Source: Lyophyllum atratum | Taxonomy: Eukaryota; Basidiomycota; Agaricomycetes; Agaricales; Lyophyllaceae | Direction of reading: 5' to 3' | NCBI GenBank assembly: GCA_014905825.1 | Contig: JACGCN010000062.1 | Coordinates: 62,001 to 126,000 of the forward strand | DNA length: 64,000 nt | Shown: piece by piece, positions 1 through 11,777 of the stretch | Numbering within the stretch: the first letter of the stretch is position 1 | Layout: the number at the start of each line of letters is the position of its first letter | Made by a program: the position numbers and the translations under genes | The notes under the pieces: model-generated | Told to the model about the DNA's origin: nothing | Database searches by the model: none | The model's input: the letters and a program-made list of their open reading frames with translations, nothing else

Positions 1-850
1 TTAGAACTGATTGTAAGAAACATACTCCGTGGGCAACCTTATGGCCGTGCAGAAATGTCAGTCCCTGAGAGATTGCAGATCAGTACTTGTGTTGAATTTC
101 GTCGGCGGGAATCTATTATACCTTCAGCAAACATCGTATGATTTCGAGAACTTCGCTCATGCTCGAGGGAATGGGCTGTGCCCAATTATCGCCCCACCTG
201 TTTCTATATTGAGCCGCCTGTCCAACGTTGTCATTGATGTAGCGAAACGCACCTTGGCATAACAGCAAACCAGAATTCACCGAACGGGAGCAACTCAAGT
301 ACAGGAATGACATGATTAAAGTCTTCGTGGGACACTGGACTGCCTAGCTCATGAAGGAATTGAAAGATTTTATGCTCTTCACTGCCATCAGCGACTACCT
401 TAATAGCCACATGCCGCCGTTGTGAATCTTGGGCGTAGAAGACATTTCCCTTGAAAAAATAAGCAATAGAATAAGAGTTCGTATTGGACGGAGTCTCACT
501 GAATGGCCCAAGAAGGCTGCCAAAGGGGGAGTGAATTGGTAGCCGGCTACCTCCGATGCTCCTCTAACAATGGCATACGGAAATTCGGAATCGCATGATT
601 CATCGGGGGAAAGCGAAGGTTGGGAGACGGTAGTGAGGCATCCATCTCTGTCAAGCACTGGGATGTACGGTGTATAACCGTGGCTCGAAAACCACTGACG
701 CATAAAATCAGAATGAAATATAGCATCCCGCTTTTCAATATTGGCATCATCGCGGCGAGCTTTCAACTCCTTCTGTATCTCTGACTGTGATTCGTGAAGC
801 AGGTTGGGACGTTGAATGATGTTGAGAAAAACTGAACGCGTACTTCCGTT
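1..850 (-). CDS. Orphan Agaricomycete protein kinase, copy 1 (partial at left edge)
   Basis: The reading order on the minus strand gives an N-terminal region with QWFSSHGYTPYIP (about 690), a short intron near 480-520, then a kinase N-lobe with the VAIKVV catalytic-lysine motif (about 410), an acidic EEHKIF stretch for the alpha-C helix, and PVLELLPFGEFWFAVMP as the hinge. The chain reaches the window edge at LTFLHGHKVAH, just before the HRD catalytic loop, so the activation loop and C-lobe lie outside. It is clearly a duplicate of the kinase at 2991-4528, sharing the same order of motifs. The first exon is not settled: an exon ending in VHQV may lie up to 1079. Substrate unknown; expansions of such kinases are common in mushroom genomes. 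Intactness cannot be judged from the visible half. Confidence 0.7.
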
Positions 851-998
851 GGTTCATCCATCTTCTACGTATCTTCAACAAGAATATGGGTTGAAGGTCG
901 TTCCGAGGTTCGCTTGAAGGTATCGATAGAACGACCTTGTGAAAATTGTAATCTGTAAAGTTCAACTGGTCCAGGTCTGGTTGGGGTTTGGTCACGGT

Positions 999-1026
999 AG
1001 TAGTACTAGTACTAGTAGTAGTAGTA
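999..1026. repeat. TAG/TAC trinucleotide microsatellite
   Basis: An interrupted run of tag/tac triplets lies between kinase copy 1 and the start of the CXC-SET gene. It falls in the short divergent intergenic segment, so it may vary in length between strains. No function is inferred. Confidence 0.7.
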
Positions 1027-1111
1027 CGGCCGGCTGCCGCCACCGAAGTTCGAACTTGATGCACGTGATCGACCCACATTAACGTTACGCCGATGTCACA
1101 CCCCTATAGAA

Positions 1112-2671
1112 GTGCTTCTATTTATGGCTCTCATATGTACCATGCCGAGCGCGCCCAACATATTCATGATAAATCTTGTGGACTCAGGAGCTGTCTACAT
1201 ACGCATCAGCCCAAAATTGCACCGTTCTATTCGCCTACTATCCGTGACATGCCTCCTTAGCAACTGGCCTTGCTCTCATCCAGGGCCCTGTGATAACAAC
1301 TGCCCCTGTTTTGCTAACGACGCGCATTGTGAGCGGAGCTGCCGCTGTGACCGAAAATGCGATCATACATTGTATTTCTATCCTTCATGACGAGCGGCTA
1401 CTTACTCCAGCAGGCCTCCGCCGGTGGCGGGGATGCCAATGCGCCAAGTCTAAGCAGCAAGGCAGGCAGCATATCACATGCAAAACCTCGCGGTGCCCAT
1501 GCTATCGCGCGCACCGGGAGTGCGATCCCGAACTCTGCATCAAATGCGAAGCCAGGTCCGTATATACAGTCTTTTTCAAGTAAATCCCGACTATCCGGCC
1601 TCACCTTGTGTCTTCGTATCTCAGAGGTGGGCTCGTGATCTTCCATACCATGCCCTGCATTTCGCCCAACTAAAAAAAACTTTCATCAACACTTAGACGC
1701 TTCGTCTGATATATGCAAGAATGCTTGTATACAACGTGGTATACCCAAGGTGCGAACACTTTCCTGGCAAAAGCACGGCACGTCTGCTGACCTTGTGTGG
1801 TGCGCCCACTCAAAAGTGCACAGAGGTCCGACAGAGCGCATGGGGGTTGGGGCTATATATTGCCGAGGAGGCCAAAGAAGAGGAATTCGTCATCGGTCCG
1901 TGAAGCAAATTCTCCCCTGAACCGGTTGGCCCGAATTGACGCCTTTCCCGCATAGAATACACCGGTGAGCTCGTATACGAGGTCACTTCAATCTGCCGGG
2001 AGTGAGTACCACATCCGCGCCTCCATTCGCCCAGAAAACACCCATCCACAATCTCCTCAGCTTTGTGTCCACGCATCGTGGGCGGAGTTACCTTTTCCAA
2101 CTCAATCCCATGATATCGATCGACAGCACCAAAGCTGGGAATGAGTCGCGCTTCATCAACCACGACCCCAAAACGCTAATTGCCACGCAGGTGGTGTGTG
2201 CCCCGCTCTCACCCCTTCTCCCTCGTCTTCGTGACCCACAGATCCGTCTCATACCCGCAGTGCGATTGGTGAACGGCGAACACCGCATCGGGCTCTTTAC
2301 TCGTAAGTTCATATCTCCTCCTTTCCCCATTCCACCCATTTCCTTCCTCTGGCATGGACCCACAACTGATGCCCATCTCCAACGTTCTTATTTCCTCCCT
2401 TCCCCATTACGTTCCACCCCACTTCCTTCTTCTGTCCCTTGATCTTTCGGCATGGACCCACAACTGATGCCCCTCTCCACCTCGGCTTCATCCAGTGAGC
2501 GCTCTGTCACCCGGAACCGAGCTCCTCTTAAACTACGGTGACTCATTTTTCCAACGCGAGGGCGATGAAGCACCAGAGGGGGAAAGACCTCCGAACGCTC
2601 CAGCCTCGAGCCTAGAGCAGGTGGTGTATACTCTTGATCAGCATTCGTCGGACGAGACGTACAGCGATTAA
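1112..2671 (+). CDS. EZH2-like CXC-SET histone methyltransferase, N-terminally short
   Basis: The predicted protein has a cysteine-rich CXC domain (HPGPCDNNCPCF, then CERSCRCDRKC, then CPCYRAHRECDPELC) followed by a SET domain. Splicing rebuilds the canonical SET signatures: SAWGLGLYIAEE, EFVIEYTGELVYE across an intron at about 1896-1948, GRSYLFQLN, GNESRFINH, RLVNGEHRIGLF and ELLLNYGDSFF. Introns lie near 1372-1410, 1555-1760, 1896-1948, 2010-2077, 2203-2241 and 2308-2493. Stop TAA is at 2669-2671. This architecture is that of E(z)/EZH2 enzymes that methylate histone H3 lysine 27. The large N-terminal part of true EZH2 (EED-binding and SANT regions) is missing: a kinase gene begins just upstream on the other strand. 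It may be a diverged, PRC2-independent paralogue. The start codon and the exon between 1555 and 1800 are uncertain. No frameshift or stop is needed in the rest. Confidence 0.8.
2300..2495 (+). repeat. Tandem repeat inside a SET-gene intron
   Basis: Two imperfect units of about 98 bp follow one another, each a C/T-rich stretch ending in ggcatggacccacaactgat (at 2351 and 2449). They lie almost exactly within the intron that separates the GEHRIGLF and ELLLNYG exons, making it about 190 nt, much longer than the neighbouring introns. Confidence 0.8.
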
Positions 2672-2990
2672 TCACAATTTGTGCAGTATGGGTTTCTTTG
2701 ATACTTTGCTGACGTGACCTTGCCTGAGACCCGTTTTTAATCTGCCGAAGCTCCCGTTGCATGAATTTCGCTCGGCAGGAGGTTACAACAGTTGCTGTCA
2801 CGTTGTCAGGAAATAATGTGCAACCCCATTTCCCCCAAAATGATACTCTACAGTTTGAAATCAGAAGCTGGCGCGGCATTCGCTAAACCTGGGTGTATAT
2901 TCACATACGGATATACCAGGCAGGCGTACATGTTACAGAGCCTTACCCAAACATTGAATGGGCTGGTATTTGCTTTCTCTGAAGAGGACA

Positions 2991-4528
2991 TCAACCAATG
3001 ACTCGACAGAGTCGCCGAATGCAGGCGACCATGCGGTAGCCCCAGAGACGGGCGCAGATGAAGCGCAAAACTCGGAGCCTCCACGGAACAGGGGGTTCCC
3101 GAAACGCTGCCCATTTTTCCACAAATGATGGATCGAGGCCTTCCCATCGGTCATAGAAGTCGAACCGCCGGAAATCTGCATCCCTGCATTCCACTGGAGT
3201 CTGTTTGAGCTGGCTTTCAGTTGTCTGCGGATAGACCTGCTCTTCAAAAAACAGAAGGGCTTCAGCAGCGGTAAAGCGCTGAGGTATGTCACGAGTTATC
3301 ATCCTGTCAAACAGGGGTGCCAACATTGGAACCTTGGGTGTTAGATGCTAGTAGATGGTCATCGGTGTCAATAGAAATAAACTCGAGGAAAAGGCTGGAA
3401 AAAATTTACCTGCCACCGATGACAGAACATCACACCCAACATACCAACATCAAATGCGAAGGGATCGAAATCTGGTTCGCCATGCGAAGTATCGGAAGGA
3501 ACTTGTAAGTATAATGTCCTCCATGATCTTTGGTAGGGCAAACGGCATTCCTCAGGCGTGTAAGACTGCGGAAACATTGTCGCACAATCAAAATCGAACA
3601 ACGCATAGGTTAAACGATTTTGAGATCTTAAGCTTTGGCGAAGCACATTCGTGTCGTTATCGGTTCCTCGGCCAAAATGATTGACAAGTATGTTTCCCAG
3701 TTTGATGTCCTGGAGCGATTTTAAGTATTGCTTGGGTAGACCCCTTAGTGGAACCTACCATATGTACGATTCTATGTTTATGGAGATAATTCAATCCCTG
3801 AAAACCATCAGGATGAAACATAGTGTTAATCGAAAACAAACCCACCTTTAGTAGACAATGGATGAACCGCAGGATTTCCCTCATGCTTTGAGCAATTGGA
3901 CGATCAGGATCATCACCCCACCTGATGGACTGATTAATGGGACGACTCTTATATAATTCAAGGAGCGCGGTGTAAAGCCAGACCTAGGCATGACAGCAAA
4001 CCAATAGCCGTCGTATGGCAGAAGGTCGAGTATAGGTATCACACACTCGAAGTCGTCCATCGAGGTCGACACGCCTTGCTCATAGAGGTAACGGAGGACT
4101 CGATACTCGTCGGTGCCATCTTTTACTACCTTTATAGCAACATGTCGACCTTGAGAGTCCTGAGCGCAAGCGACAACAATCTAGAGCGCGAATATTAATG
4201 AGCATCTTTGTATTCAATCCCTGTTATTCGTTCTCACCCTCCCCCCGGCGTACGCAGCCAAAGGTGGCGCGTCACTCCATTGACCAAAGTCCTTGCCCCC
4301 CTGATGTGCGTATGGAAACGCGTCCTCCCTTGGTTCATCACGGGGAGGGCATGTATAACCTGTCGATTGACCCTCGTGATAAATCCAGGTGTATAGTGTA
4401 TAGCCCCGGGCAGAGAACCAAGACTTCAAGTCATCTGAGTCCCACCACTCTATCCGTTGTCTGCAGATATCCACATATTCCGCTGGGGTTTGTAGGAGAG
4501 AATCAAGGTTACGTTCAACTTGGTGGAC
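2991..4528 (-). CDS. Orphan Agaricomycete protein kinase, copy 2
   Basis: On the minus strand, after an acceptor at 4529, the exon reads VHQVERNLDSLLQTPAEY, then SWFSARGYTLY. Next come the VAIKVVKDG lysine motif (about 4130), ILDLLPYDGYWFAVMP as hinge, GLNYLHKHRIVH followed by an intron before the aspartate of the catalytic loop, GNILVNHFGRG, ALFDFDCATMFP (a DFD variant of DFG), and FDPFAFDVGMLGVMF of helix F. The C-terminal exon (3326-2991) ends in LCRVIG and TGA. This gives all major kinase subdomains. DFG-to-DFD is an unusual but possible metal-binding change. It is a tandem duplicate of the kinase at the left edge, with the CXC-SET gene between them. Upstream exons are not resolved. Function unknown; it belongs to lineage-specific mushroom kinases. 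Confidence 0.72.
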
Positions 4529-4599
4529 CTGAGTCTAATGATGTTAGGACAGGTCAGCATGGCATGGACATACGTGTCTTCCTAGCACTTTGAAAGGGC

Positions 4600-5588
4600 T
4601 AACCTCAGTGTATTTGCTCATACAGGGCGCTGGGTATAGTAATACAGCCGTGCACTGTGACTAGATATCGCAATGAACCTTTACCAAAGAATGTTGTCAA
4701 GGTAGGCCATGATTTCGAGGCCACCCGTTATCAAGTCCGAGATTCCAACCCAAGTCAAACATGGCAAAATACGGTGTCCCACAACGCTCTCAGTTTGAGT
4801 TTGGCTCCACTACTAATCATAATCAGATTGAACGATATGCATGGTGGCCATGGGAAGTACCTCGAATCTCGTCTTAGTAATGAGTTTCATGGCTGGACAA
4901 GAGCTAAATCTGATTCCTGAGCTAGATCGACCGACTTGAGTCTTCAAGCTAAGAGCTTCAAATCCCCCGGCGCGCACTGGAAGGTCGTACAATAAGATAC
5001 TTGATCTAATCCCGTAGCTTAAATGGAATGTTGTTTTTTCTCATCTACAGCAACTTCGACTGACCTGCGTAGAGCTGTATACTTAGAGGTGAACCGTCGA
5101 TACCACGTTGAAACTTGAGGGAGGTATCGTGCCGCAGACGCCCGAGGGTTTCGAGAGCCTTGTGTACATTACTTCGCGCCGTTCGCCTTGGCCTTGGACG
5201 CGTCCCGCAGGGTTGATCCCGCTCGAAGTTTGGTCCACCGCTCATAGGGTCGCAAGACGCATACCTGCGGGATTGAACAATCCAGTCCGTCGCCGAACCC
5301 AAATTTAACGAGTCAACATTATCTGATCTCCGACTTGACTATCAGGTGGCACGTCTGGAGCGGTTCTCCTGGGTTAAGCTACAACAAGACCCATTTGGCA
5401 TGAGTTGAACAGGGAACTGGAGGAAGTATGCGAAGTAACGATCATGGGATCGGTGGGGAGCGGATGAGAGTAGGATCATTGAAATTTGCCTCCGTGAGTG
5501 GGGTTTGCCCATCATCCGTTCCATACTCACATAACATAGTCAATTTCACATCGTACTATCCGAGTCCACACTCATAAACCAGTATCGA
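4600..5588. other. Intergenic, no supported gene
   Basis: Open frames here are short, lack recognisable motifs and cannot be joined to either neighbour. The right end should hold the promoter and missing first codons of the BRR2-like copy, but no clear TATA box was found. Confidence 0.5.
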
Positions 5589-8500
5589 TTGTATGATCAC
5601 CGCCGCCTTCTCGAATTCCGACTATCGCACAGCCACGGCAGTGCTGGCCGAATCGACCCCCGCGAAATGGGCTCGCGGGTCATTCGCCAGGCTCCAAAAG
5701 ATCTCGAGAAGAAGAAAAAGAAGGTTACAGACCGCCAGGACGCCTCTGAGAAGCAAGCAGCGAAGCGGAAAGCTGAGCTTGGCTTTGGGTATACCGATAT
5801 CATCGAGGCGACCCAGGACGTAGAGGGCCTCACATACCGACCACGCACCGCTGAACACGCGAAGTTTACGAACTCATCCTTTCTTCTGTCCACACTGCAC
5901 TTGGCGACCAGGCCCAGGACATTGTGCGCAGCGCTGCCGACACCGTTTTGGAGACGCTCAGAACGAGAATATGAAGGACTTCGACAAAAAGAAGGAAATC
6001 GAGGAGGTTCTTGGGAATGTGTCGAACGAGCATTTTTCTCAGCTTGTCAGTCTGGCGAAGAAGATCACAGATTATGGTGCTGAGGATGAGACGATGGTGG
6101 ATCCCGACATGGAGCGGAAGGATGCTGAAATTGATGACGAGGTCGGTGTTGCCGTCGTTTTTGACGAAGAGGAGCAGGAAGAGGAGGATGAAGAAGGGTT
6201 TGAAATCAGGGAGGAGTCGGAGGATGAAGAGGAAGAAAAGGAGGCGCCAGGGGTACCAGGAGAAGAGGCAGAGGAGAGTGATGATGAGATGGTGATAGGT
6301 GGCGACTCATCCCAAGTCAGAGCTGCGAAAACGGACCAAGACATCGTTTCCCCTCATTTCATCGACGGCTTCTGGGTCCAACGGCAGATTTCAGAAATTT
6401 ACCCCGACCCCGTCACTGCCGCCGACAAAGCTGCTTCCGTTCTGTCCATTCTCGGGTCGGAATCAAGTCTGCGCGACGTCGAGAACCAGCTTATGGAGTT
6501 CTTCGACTACCAAAGCTTCCACATCATCACCAAGTTCCTCAAAAACCGCGATGTCGTCGTCTGGTGTACCAAGCTCATGCGCAGCGACGCCGACGAGCGT
6601 GTCAATGTCGAGGTTGCTATGCGGGAGAAGGGTGTTGGTTGGATTCTGCGGGAGCTCGCTGGGGACCGCCAAGCCAAGGCTCGCGACGATGCCATGGACG
6701 TTGACCAAAAGCCTGAGGTTCCTAAGACTGCCACCCTCGCCCCCGGCTCGACTGTCCAGCCCAAACGCACGGTTGATCTTGAGAGTATGGCGTTCAGCCA
6801 AGGCGGCCATCTCATGTCGAACAAGAAATGCAAACTCCCCGACGGTTCGTTCAAGCGCGCGAAGAAGGGTTATGAGGAGATTCATGTCCCCGCGCCGAAG
6901 CAGAAACCGCCTGTGGAAGGCGAACTCGTTCCTATAACGGACATGCCTGCCTGGTCACGAGCTGCTTTCACTGTGCCTAAGCTTAATCGGATCCAGAGCA
7001 AGCTATACCCCGTTGCTTTTGGGACTGACGAACCTATCCTTCTGTGTGCTCCTACTGGTGCTGGAAAGGTACGTTTTGCATCCAAGCTCAATATTCATCC
7101 TGCTGACGTCGCGATCCCAGACAAACGTTGCCATGCTTACGATACTGAATGAGCTCGGGAAGCACCGTGACGAAGAGACCGGCAACTTCGATCTGGATGC
7201 GTTCAAGGTTGTCTACGTCGCGCCCATGAAGGCTCTCGTGCAGGAGATGGTCGGCAACTTTACCGCCCGCCTCAAAGTCTTTGGGATCAAGGTCGGCGAG
7301 TTGACCGGAGACTCTCAGATGACGAAGCAGCAGATCGCGGAGACCCAGATCATCGTCACGACCCCCGAGAAATGGGATGTCATCACACGCAAGAGCACGG
7401 ACACCAGCTACACGAACCTCGTACGCCTCCTCATCATCGACGAAATCCACCTACTCCATGACGAGCGTGGGCCAGTCCTAGAGAGCGTTGTCGCCCGTAC
7501 TATCGGGCGGATGGAACAGACTTCCGAGTATGTCCGTCTCGTCGGTCTTTCCGCGACCCTCCCGAATTACCAGGACGTTGCGACCTTCCTCCGTGTCGAC
7601 GAGTCGAAGGGGCTGTTCTACTTCGATGCATCGTACAGGCCGTGTGGACTTCAACAGCAGTTCACGGTGTGACGGAGAAGAAGGCGATCAAGCGGTATCA
7701 GATCACCAACGAGGTATGCTACGAGAAGGTTCTCGACCAGGCGGGGAAAAACCAGACGCTCGTCTTCGTACACTCGCGGAAGGAGACGGCCAAGACAGCG
7801 AGGTTCCTACGCGATATGGCCATCGAGAAAGAGACGATCACGCAGTTTGTCAAGCCTGACGGCGCGGTTCATGAGATTCTCACTGAGGAGGCCAATAATG
7901 TCAAGGACGCCAACCTGCGCGATCTTCTCCCCTTCGGGTTCGGTATTCATCATGCAGGGATGACGAGGGAGGACCGTGGGCTCGTGGAGGAGCTGTTCGC
8001 CGACGGCTCGGTGCAGGTGCTCGTGTGCACAGCGACGCTTGCGTGGGGTGTCAATCTCCCCGCACATACGGTTATCATTAAGGGCACGCAGATCTATAAC
8101 CCGGAGAAAGGTCGCTGGGTCGAGTTGTCGTCTCAGGACGTGCTGCAGATGCTCGGACGCGCCGGTCGTCCACAGTATGATACGTATGGGGAGGGCATCA
8201 TCATCACCAACCACTCCGAGCTGCAGTATTACTTGAGCTTGCTCAACCAGCAGCTCCCGATCGAGTCGCAGTTCGTGTCCAAACTGGCCGATAACTTGAA
8301 TGCGGAGATCGTGTTGGGCACGATCAGGAATCGCGACGAGGCTGTGCAATGGCTGGGTTATACCTATCTGTAAGTCAATTATCATATTTTCTATTGATTG
8401 AGGGTTGACTGAATGTTTTGATTAGCTATCTGCGGATGCTCAAGTCGCCGGGACTGTATGGTGTCGGCGTCGACTACCAGGACGATGATCTCGGCTTGAT

Positions 8501-8786
8501 CCAGAAGCGTGCCGACATCATTCATTCGGCCGCTGTGCTGCTCGAGAAATGCCAGCTCTTGAAGTACGAACGGTCGACTGGGCGGTTCCAGAGCTTGGAG
8601 CTGGGCAAGATCGCCTCGCATTATTACGTGACGTATAGCTCGATGATGACCTACAACCAGCATCTCCGTTCAACTAAGTCGACGTTGGAGCTTCTCAGGG
8701 TTTTCGCCTTGTCGAATGAGTTCAAGTTACTTCCGGTATGTTTTAAAGTCTTCGCATATTAGAGATCTTACTCATCAGTTGTATAG

Positions 8787-8798
8787 GTTCGCCAAGAG
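8787..8798 (+). other. 12-nt micro-exon with a GC donor in the BRR2 copy
   Basis: The family sequence requires VRQE between KLLP and [10 protein letters not shown]. This is supplied only by the 12 bases gttcgccaagag, preceded by acceptor gtatag and followed by gcatgt. The donor is therefore GC rather than GT, either a tolerated GC-AG intron or a mutation of gtatgt. Confidence 0.7.
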
Positions 8799-9395
8799 GC
8801 ATGTAGACACTTTTCGCCTTCTCTTTCCGAAACTTACCTTTTTCTGCTAATAGGAAAAGCTAGAACTTGCGAAGCTACTCGAACGTGTGCCGATCCCCGT
8901 CAAGGAGGGTGTCGAGGAGCCCGCTGCGAAGATCAACGTCCTCCTTTAGGCGTACATTTCGCAGCTCAAGTTGGAAGGTATGTGCATTTCGCCGTATCTC
9001 TTACTACATGCATCTGACAAACGGCTTTAGGATTCGTTCTCCTTGCCGATATGGTGTTTGTTCAGCAGTCAGCTGGACGGTGAGTCTCTTGGTCTGTTAT
9101 ATCTCTTCTGCGTTTCTCATGCTCGGTCGTTCAGGATTATTCGGGCCATGTTCGAAATCTGCCTGAAGCGCGGCTGGGCTGTGCCTGCAAAGTCGGCTCT
9201 CGACCTCTGCAAGATGATTGAGAAACGAATGTGAGTTGTGTTTTCTATTTTACAAAGACATGCCTCTGAGAATACTAGGTGGGGATCGATGACGCCTCTG
9301 CGCCAATTCAAGGGTGTTCCTCCCGAGGTCATCCGCAAGGCGGAAGGAAAGCAATTCGTATGTTCTTCAGTCCTTTTGTCACTGTACACACTAAT

Positions 9396-9535
9396 GCTAG
9401 TTCTAGCCATGGTACCGTTAGTTCGATCTGGTGAGTTTTTATGACATGCAGTATAGATTTAAGTTGCTAGTTCTAGCCATGGTACCGTTACTTCGATCTG
9501 GTGAGTTTTTATGACATGCAGTATAGATTTAAGTC
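9396..9535 (+). repeat. 70-bp tandem duplication of a 24-nt micro-exon with its introns
   Basis: The unit 9396-9465 is repeated at 9466-9535 with almost no difference. Each unit has acceptor ...ttctag, a 24-nt exon, and donor gtgagttt. The second exon encodes the conserved PWYRYFDL of BRR2. The first has TAG in place of TAC (9419-9421), so its inclusion would stop translation. Both exons are phase 0. Confidence 0.95.
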
Positions 9536-11777
9536 TGACATCACTTCGTCAGAGTCCTCCCGAAATTGGCGAGCTTCTCGGTATTCCAAATGCCGGACGT
9601 CTTGTCCATCGCCTCGTCCACAGTTTCCCCAAGTTACAGTATGTTGTTAATGCTCTAACAAAGACTTTTTCCTGACAACTTATTGGTCTAGACCTAAGAC
9701 TGCAAGCTCAGGTACAGCCGATCACGAGGTCACTCCTGCGTATCGATCTCTCTATCGTGCCTGATTTCCGGTGGGACGAGAAGATCCACGGCACAGCGGA
9801 GACGTTCCACATCCTTGTCGAGGACGTGGACGGCGAGATCATCCTGTTCCACGACTCCTTCGTCCTCCGGCAACGATATGCAGAGGATGAACACAACGTG
9901 ACGTTGACTGTCCCGATGTTTGAGCCTGTACCCCCGAATTACTACATATCCGTCATCTCTGACCGCTGGCTCCATGCCGAAACTCGCCTTCCCATCTCGT
10001 TCAAGCACCTCATCCTCCCCGAGAAATTCCCACCTCCCACACCTCTTTTGGACCTGCAATCCTTGCCGTTGTCAGCCCTTCACAACAAGGAGTTCGAGGA
10101 TTTATATTCGTCTACTATCCAGACATTCAACAAAATCCAGACCCAGGTCTTCCAAGCCCTGTATACGTCTGACGAAAATGTGTTTATCGGAGCCCCAACG
10201 GGAAGCGGGAAAACGATCTGCGCTGAATTCGCCCTCCTGCGACTCTGGAGTAAACGCGAGCAGCCTCGAGCAGTCTGCATCGAACCGTACCAGGAGATGG
10301 TCGACCAGCGTGTAGCGGAGTGGCGAGCGAAGTTCTCGAAACTGCAAGGCGGTAAGGAAATTGTCAGCTTAACTGGGGAGATGAGTGCGGATCTTCGTCT
10401 TCTGGAAAAGGGCGATGTTATTGTCTGTACCCCCTCGCAGGTTCGTAGCTTGTCTTCCTTTCAAGTTTGTGTTGAATGCTAATATGTTGCAATAGTGGGA
10501 TGTTTTGTCGAGGCGATGGCGCCAGCGCAAGAATGTCCAAAACATTGGCCTTCTGATCGCAGATGAGGTGCAGTTGGTTGGAGGGGAAGTTGGTCCTACG
10601 TATGAGGTGGTCATCTCCCGTACGCGGTATGTTTCTGCCCAGACGGAGATCAAGACGCGCATCGTTGCTTGCGGAGTTTCGCTGGCTAACGCACGGGATC
10701 TTGGCGAATGGATGGGTGCCCCTTCCCATGCCATCTTCAACTTCTCGCCTAGGTATGTCGTTACACCCTTTGCTTTCAATCCCTGCTGAGCATGACTTTT
10801 AGTGCCCGCCCGCTGGACATGGACATTCACATACAATCATTCACGATACCCCACTTCCCATCCCTTATGATCGCGATGTCGAAGCCAGCATACCTCGCCA
10901 TCGTGGAATACTCACCCACAAAGCCCGTCATCGTCTTCGTTTCCGACCGCCGGCAATGCCGACTTACCGTCGACGACCTGCTTACGCACTGTGCCGCTGA
11001 CGACAAGCCAGATCGGTTCTTGAACATCGAGTTGGAGGATCTCCAACCTCATCTCGACCACATACGCGATCAAAGCCTCGCTGAAGCACTCAAGCATGGT
11101 ATTGGCTACTTCCATGAGGCTCTCGACAAGCAGGACAAGCGGATTGTTCAACGTCTGTTTGAATCCGGAGCCATTCAAGTCCTCGTGGCTTCCAAGGTAT
11201 GTTCTATCGACCTTGACCCGAACTCGGAGCTGAAGTCTTGTCTAGGACACTGCTTGGAGTCTTCCTGTTGCGAGCTATTTAGTCATCATCATGGGAGTGC
11301 AGTCCTACGAAGGCAAGGAACGTAGGTATATCGACTACCCTGTCATGGACGTGCTCCAGATGATGGGTCGCGCATGTCGGCCAAGGGAAGACGAGCGTAG
11401 TCGCTGTGTTCTTATGTGCCAGCAGACACGCAAGGACTTCTACAAGAAGTTCTTGGCCGAAGGCCTTCCGATCGAGTCTCATCTGCCCACTCACCTCCTC
11501 CACGACTACTTAACGTTAGGCGTCAATCCGATAATGATACATCCACTTCTGAGTCCTGCCATCTTGTTCAATGCCAAACCATCATTGACCCCCCGCGACC
11601 GCGTTTAGTCCTCCTTTTGCACGCACTAAATTCCTTGGCAGAATCGAAGGACGACACTGAGCACGAGCCTCACGAGATGTTAGCTCTACTTCAGCCTCCG
11701 TTCACACTTGTTCAGAAACCCTTCATGATGTTTTCTAACTTCTCAGATTTCTCGGCTATCGACTTCACACATCATTG

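Larger units (their letters stand above)
5589..11608 (+). pseudogene. BRR2: Decayed, truncated copy of U5 snRNP helicase BRR2
   Basis: BRR2 is the Ski2-like DExH helicase that unwinds U4/U6 snRNA. The order is recognisable: GRIDPREMGSRV, GLTYRPRTAE, the acidic N-terminal segment, cassette 1 with [31 protein letters not shown] and [13 protein letters not shown], the first Sec63 unit (SALDLCKMIEKRM), then cassette 2 with APTGSGKT, DEVQLVGGE and MMGRACRP. Lesions against the family frame: one base lost at about 5856 (ETREVYEL), about 5960 (LKNEN) and about 7664 (QQQFIGVTEKK); CAG to TAG at 8947-8949; GC instead of GT donor at 8799; a duplicated micro-exon with TAG; and loss of homology after LLHDY (about 11510), removing the second Sec63 unit of roughly 400 residues. 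The first ~40 codons are also missing or unrecognisable. BRR2 is essential, so a full copy should exist elsewhere. Some indels could be sequence errors; the 3' truncation cannot. Confidence 0.85.

Noticed and set aside
5589..11608. Annotation of BRR2 as an intact gene
   Set aside because: Even if the one-base losses were errors, the nonsense codon at 8947 and the missing second Sec63 domain remain.
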